From: Agromyces terreus
GTDB lineage: Bacteria > Actinomycetota > Actinomycetes > Actinomycetales > Microbacteriaceae
Reading direction: 5' to 3'
Assembly (NCBI RefSeq): GCF_009749465.1
Contig: NZ_WBIS01000004.1
Location: forward strand, 203,609-267,608
DNA length: 64,000 bases
In this document: positions 60,452 through 64,000 of the stretch, piece after piece
Position numbering within the stretch: the stretch's first letter is position 1
Layout: each line of letters begins with the position of its first letter
The notes under the pieces: generated by a model
Told to the model about the DNA's origin: nothing
Databases searched by the model: none
Seen by the model: the letters and a program-made list of their open reading frames with translations, nothing else
Translations under genes and position numbers: made by a program

Positions 60452-61695
60452 TCGTGCTCTCCCTGCAGTCAGGCACCTCGGCCGACGGCATCGACGTCGC
60501 GGTCGTCGACATCACGGTCGCGGGCGCCCCGAGCACGGCCGGCGACCCCGCCGCACCCGCCGACCTCGTCATGAGGCCCCTCCACGCCGCCACGCACGAC
60601 TTCGACGCCGGTCTGCGCGAGCGGGTCCTCGCCGTCTCCGCGGGCGAGGCGACGACGGCCGGCGAGCTCACCCGGCTCACCACGCGGCTCGGTCAGGCAT
60701 TCGCCGAGGCGGCGGCACGCGGCATCCGCGATTCGGGCGCGACGCCCGACCTCGTCGTGTCGCACGGCCAGACGGTCTTCCACTGGGCCGAGCACGGCCA
60801 CGCGCTCGGCACCCTGCAGCTCGGCGAGCCCGCCTGGATCGCCGAGCTCACGGGCGTGCCCGTGCTCTCCGACCTGCGCGCGGCCGACATCGCGGCGGGC
60901 GGCGAGGGCGCACCCCTCATGGCGTTCTTCGACCGGGCGTGGCTCGGCGGCGAGGCGACCGCCGCCGGGAGGGTGATCGCGACCGTGAACCTCGGCGGCA
61001 TCGCGAACGTGCAGCTCGTGCATCCGAGCGGCGACGTGCTGGCCTTCGACAGCGGCCCGGGCAACGCCCTCGTCGACGCGGTCGTCGCCCGGCACACGAG
61101 CGGCGCCGAGGCGTTCGACCGCGACGGCGCCATCGCCGCGGCCGGCACGGTGAGCGCGCCGCTGCTCGACGCGCTGCTGCGGCATCCGTACCTCGCGGCG
61201 ACGCCGCCGAAGTCGACCGGGCGCGAGACCTTCGACCTCGGCGTGGTCGACGCCGCCGTCGCGGCGTCGGGGCTCGCGGCATCCGGGGCCCTGGCCGTCG
61301 AGGACCTCGTCGCGACCCTCGTCGAGTTCACCGCGCGGACCGTCGTCGACGCGATTCCGGATGCCGCGTCCGTCCTCGTCTGCTCGGGCGGCGGCGCCCG
61401 CAATCCCGTGCTCCTCGAACGACTGCGGGCGCTCGCGGCCGAGCGCGGCATCCGCGTGGCCTCGAGCGCGGAGCGCGGCATCGATCCCGCCTTCAAGGAG
61501 TCGCTGATGTTCGCCCTCCTCGGATTCTTCAGCCTGCACGCCGTGCCCGTCGCCCTGTCGACGGTCGCCGCGCGCGTCGCCGGGCGCGTGACGCCCGGCC
61601 GCGAACCCTTCGCACCTCCCGCGCCGCTGGCCGGCGTGGCATCCGTCACCATCGCGTCGCCCGACGCGCGCACCGAAACCGGGGGAGCGCCATGA
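60448..61695 (+). CDS. anmK: Anhydro-N-acetylmuramic acid kinase (AnmK)
   Basis: AnmK opens the 1,6-anhydro ring of anhMurNAc and phosphorylates it to MurNAc-6-P in cell-wall recycling. The 415-residue protein has the substrate loop LQSGTSADGIDVAVVD, VVSHGQTVFHW, TVNLGGIANV and the glycine-rich CSGGGARNPVLLERL. It overlaps both neighbours (ATGA at 60448, ATGA at 61692), so expression is coupled to NagZ and MurQ. AnmK is best known in Gram-negatives; here it is in an actinobacterial importer operon. Confidence 0.94.
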   Translation: MIVLSLQSGTSADGIDVAVVDITVAGAPSTAGDPAAPADLVMRPLHAATHDFDAGLRERVLAVSAGEATTAGELTRLTTRLGQAFAEAAARGIRDSGATPDLVVSHGQTVFHWAEHGHALGTLQLGEPAWIAELTGVPVLSDLRAADIAAGGEGAPLMAFFDRAWLGGEATAAGRVIATVNLGGIANVQLVHPSGDVLAFDSGPGNALVDAVVARHTSGAEAFDRDGAIAAAGTVSAPLLDALLRHPYLAATPPKSTGRETFDLGVVDAAVAASGLAASGALAVEDLVATLVEFTARTVVDAIPDAASVLVCSGGGARNPVLLERLRALAAERGIRVASSAERGIDPAFKESLMFALLGFFSLHAVPVALSTVAARVAGRVTPGREPFAPPAPLAGVASVTIASPDARTETGGAP

Positions 61696-62684
61696 CCTGG
61701 TCCGCACCGATGCCCACGCCCGAGCCGCCGGCCGAGCACGTCCGCCTGCGCGACCTGCTCGCCGACCTCTCGACCGAGGGCGTGAACGACGCGCACGCCG
61801 AGTTCGACCTGATGCCCGCCGAGGCGCAGGTCGGCGCGATGCTCGAGGAGAGCACCGCGGCCGTCGCGGCCGTCGCCGAGGTGATGCCGCAGATCGCCGT
61901 CGCGGTCGACGCGATCGTCGCGCGGCTCCGGGCCGGCGGGCGGCTCGTCTACCTCGGCGCGGGCACGGCCGGTCGCATGGGCGTGCTCGACGCGAGCGAG
62001 ATCCCGCCGACGTTCGGCACCGACCCCGCGCTCGTCGTCGGCGTCATCGCGGGAGGCGACACCGCGCTCCGCTCGGCGGTCGAGAACGCCGAGGACGACG
62101 CCGAGCAGGGCGCCGCCGACCTGGCCGCGATCGGGCTCACCGCGGCCGACGCGCTCGTCGGCATCTCCGCGTCGGGCCGCACGCCCTACGTCGTGGGCGC
62201 GATCGAGCACGCGCGCCGGGTCGGGGCGTTCACGGTGGGCCTCGCCTGCAACCGGGACTCCGAGATCGGCCGCGCCGCCGACCTCGCGATCGAGACCGTG
62301 GTCGGCCCCGAGATCGTCGCCGGTTCCACGAGGCTCAAGGGCGGCACCGCGCAGAAGCTCGTGCTCAACGCCATCTCGACCATCGCGATGGTGCGCCTCG
62401 GCAAGGTGCACGGCAACCTCATGGTCGACGTGCAGGCGACCAACGCGAAGCTGCGCGCGAGGGCCGAGCGCATCGTCATGCAGGCGACGGGGGCGGATGC
62501 CTCCGCGGCATCCGCGGCCCTCGAATCGGTGGGCGGCAGCGTGAAGGCCGCCATCCTCGTCACCCTCACTGGGGTCGGACCCGAGGTCGCGCTCGCGCGC
62601 CTCGCCGCGGAGGATGGAGTGCTGCGGGATGCTCTCTCCAGTGTGAACGGCGGCTCCGCCCCCGCGGAGCCGGCCACGGAATGA
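61692..62684 (+). CDS. murQ: N-acetylmuramic acid 6-phosphate etherase (MurQ)
   Basis: MurQ removes D-lactate from MurNAc-6-P to give GlcNAc-6-P. The 330-residue SIS-domain protein shows GAGTAGRMGVLDASEIPPTFG with the catalytic Glu, the second Glu in VENAEDDAEQG, and the family block STRLKGGTAQKLVLNAIST. KVHGNLMVDVQATNAKL is also typical. The N terminus (STEGVNDAHAEFDLM) deviates from the usual TEGRNP pattern. It follows AnmK with a 4-base overlap. Confidence 0.95.
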   Translation: MTWSAPMPTPEPPAEHVRLRDLLADLSTEGVNDAHAEFDLMPAEAQVGAMLEESTAAVAAVAEVMPQIAVAVDAIVARLRAGGRLVYLGAGTAGRMGVLDASEIPPTFGTDPALVVGVIAGGDTALRSAVENAEDDAEQGAADLAAIGLTAADALVGISASGRTPYVVGAIEHARRVGAFTVGLACNRDSEIGRAADLAIETVVGPEIVAGSTRLKGGTAQKLVLNAISTIAMVRLGKVHGNLMVDVQATNAKLRARAERIVMQATGADASAASAALESVGGSVKAAILVTLTGVGPEVALARLAAEDGVLRDALSSVNGGSAPAEPATE

Positions 62685-62700
62685 GAAGGGTCCCCACCTG

Positions 62701-63585
62701 ATGTCGGCCAATGTGCTCTCCGAGATCCGGCAGGCGCTGCCGAACCTCAGTTCGGCCGAGGCGCGCGTCGCCGACGCGATCATCGCCGATCCGGGCATCG
62801 TCGTCGACCTGACCATCACCGAGCTCGCGAACGTCTGCCGCACGTCGCTGTCGACCGTCGCGCGCTTCTGCCAGACGCTCGGGTACAGCGGCTACCGCGA
62901 GTTCCGCATGGAGGTCGCGGGCGCGCTCAGCCGCGAGGCCGCCGAGCGAGACCGGTTCGGGCTCGCCGACTCCGACATCGGGTCCGAGGACTCCGCCGCC
63001 GACGTCGTGGCGAAGATCGCGTTCCACGAGGTGCTCGCGATCGAGCAGACGGTGAAGGGGCTCGACACGGTCGTGCTCGACCGGGTCGTCGACGCCGTCG
63101 TCGGCGCGGGCCACGTCGACCTCTACGGGTTCGGCGCGAGCGGCCTGACCGCGCAGGACCTGCAGCAGAAGCTCGGCCGCATCGGCATCTCGGCGGCCTG
63201 CTCGGTCGACGTGCACCTCGCGCTCGTGAGCGCGGCGCTGCGCCGGCCGACGGATGTCGCGATCGCCATCTCGCACTCCGGCCTCACGGCCGAGACGCAC
63301 CACACCCTCGAGGTCGCGCGCGACGCGGGCGCCACGACCGTGGCGATCACGAACTCGCCCGACTCGCCGCTCGCCGAGCTCGCCGACTTCGTGCTCACGA
63401 CGCGCGCCCGCGAGTCGACGTACCGCATGGGCGCCATGTCGAGCCGCATCGCGCAGCTCGCCCTCGTGGACTTCCTGTTCGTGCGGGTGGCCCAGCGTCG
63501 CGACGACGTCGCGGTGCCGCTGCGCCGCACGCGCGAGGTCACGGCCAGCCACCGCATCGCCGCGCGCCGCCGCAGCGCGGGCTGA
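62701..63585 (+). CDS. RpiR/MurR-family regulator with SIS domain
   Basis: A 294-residue regulator: an N-terminal RpiR helix-turn-helix (TSLSTVARFCQTLGYSGYREF) and a C-terminal SIS domain (DLYGFGASGLTAQDLQQKLG, AISHSGLTAETHHTL) that binds phosphosugars. MurR, its E. coli counterpart, responds to MurNAc-6-P. It is encoded 16 bp after murQ and most likely controls this operon through the inverted repeats at 55518-55573. Whether it represses or activates is not visible. Confidence 0.92.
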   Translation: MSANVLSEIRQALPNLSSAEARVADAIIADPGIVVDLTITELANVCRTSLSTVARFCQTLGYSGYREFRMEVAGALSREAAERDRFGLADSDIGSEDSAADVVAKIAFHEVLAIEQTVKGLDTVVLDRVVDAVVGAGHVDLYGFGASGLTAQDLQQKLGRIGISAACSVDVHLALVSAALRRPTDVAIAISHSGLTAETHHTLEVARDAGATTVAITNSPDSPLAELADFVLTTRARESTYRMGAMSSRIAQLALVDFLFVRVAQRRDDVAVPLRRTREVTASHRIAARRRSAG

Positions 63586-63722
63586 GGCCGGCCGGTCGGG
63601 ACGCCCGTCTCGGCACGCGGGCGCACCGGCGTGCGGGCGCGGCGGCGTGCGGGCGCACCGGCGCGCGGCCGTGCTGGCGTGTGCGGCGAGCGATGTCGGT
63701 GGCCGCGCGTACCGTGTGCTCC
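63586..63722. other. Repeat-rich intergenic region
   Basis: Several near-copies of GCGGGCGCACCGGCGTGC follow the regulator stop. They look like slipped GC-rich repeats. No gene is apparent; TACCGT near 63708 could be a -10 for the zinc-ribbon gene. Confidence 0.5.
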
Positions 63723-63902
63723 ATGACGAAGCAGATGCAGCAGACCCTGGTGCCCGAGGTGGCCGACGAGCTCTGCCCGCGCTGCGGCTCAGAGGCCGTG
63801 CGCGTGGCCGACCTGATCACCCTCAGCGGCGGCGACCCGCTCTTCGACTGCCGCGAGTGCGGCTTCGAATGGGGCGAGCTGCTGCGCGACCTCATGGCCT
63901 GA
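63723..63902 (+). CDS. Small zinc-ribbon protein
   Basis: A 59-residue protein with a treble-clef/zinc-ribbon pattern: CPRCGSEAVRVADLITLSGGD-PLFDCRECGFEWGELL, two CxxC pairs spaced about 25 residues. Such small ribbons bind zinc and occur alone or as subunits in actinobacteria. The ATG at 63723 has no clear ribosome site and may be leaderless. Function unknown. The remaining 98 bases of the window show no gene. Confidence 0.75.
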   Translation: MTKQMQQTLVPEVADELCPRCGSEAVRVADLITLSGGDPLFDCRECGFEWGELLRDLMA

Positions 63903-64000
63903 GCGCCGGGGCGCGATCGCGGCGCGGCAGCGCGACCCGCGCCCCGCCCGCGCACGGCCGCCGGCCCCGAGCGAGCGCGATCCGGACGAGCGAGCACCCC

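Noticed and set aside
63903..64000. A further gene at the right edge of the window
   Set aside because: Open frames there are short GC-rich shadows without start signals; the sequence ends before anything can be judged.

Overview
The window is high-GC actinobacterial DNA. Several traits point to the Microbacteriaceae (Agromyces or a close relative): very strong G/C third-position bias, GTGA/ATGA gene overlaps, GTG starts, constant use of the decamer GCGGCATCCG, and intergenic GGTCGAGGAG repeats. The genus is an inference. No rRNA, tRNA, phage, plasmid or insertion-sequence gene was found. It reads as an ordinary chromosome carrying catabolic islands.

Layout. 1-2.9 kb: uronate/pectin catabolism (end of a 2-hydroxyacid dehydrogenase, KduI, an IclR regulator, KduD). 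3-12 kb: a small membrane protein, a DesK/DesR-like two-component pair, a cluster of exported proteins and lipoproteins, Ogt, a coenzyme-binding reductase, a large secreted protein and a PPOX-fold protein. 12-26 kb: a zinc-ribbon membrane protein with four beta-sandwich repeats, DoxX, an NTF2-like protein, an SDR, an SNF2 helicase whose ATPase domain contains an in-frame repeat insertion, a P-type ATPase with altered core motifs, an LPXTG-like surface protein and an MFS carrier.

26-50 kb is the most distinctive part: an acyl-CoA catabolism island. It holds SDRs, a TetR regulator, a quinone-oxidoreductase-like enzyme, a complete branched-chain-amino-acid-type ABC importer, an acyl-CoA ligase, an ACAD10/11-type acyl-CoA dehydrogenase paired with its APH-fold kinase, a thioesterase, a second TetR, a glutaryl-CoA-dehydrogenase-like enzyme, a thiolase, a MaoC hydratase, an alcohol dehydrogenase and a serine hydrolase. 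Four near-identical 20-bp palindromes, CATACCG-N6-CGGTATG, lie upstream of four of these transcription units. In three of them the palindrome sits against a TATGCT -10 box, so one TetR regulon probably covers import, activation, 4-phosphorylation/elimination and beta-oxidation of a hydroxylated or lactone-derived acid. A SulP carrier and a DUF2510 protein interrupt the island.

50-54 kb: a heterodimeric ABC exporter (one degenerate ATP site) and a NUDIX hydrolase. 54.5-63.6 kb: an amino-sugar/peptidoglycan recovery island with a BadF-type sugar kinase, divergent from an operon of ABC sugar importer (binding protein and two permeases, no ATPase), GH3 N-acetylhexosaminidase, AnmK, MurQ and an RpiR/SIS regulator. 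A promoter bracketed by inverted 15-mers lies in front of the binding-protein gene. The window ends with a small zinc-ribbon protein.

Four families of short non-coding repeats are scattered between genes: TGTAGCGA 8-mers, GGTCGAGGAG elements, 14-mers and 19-mers. These generate many spurious ORFs.
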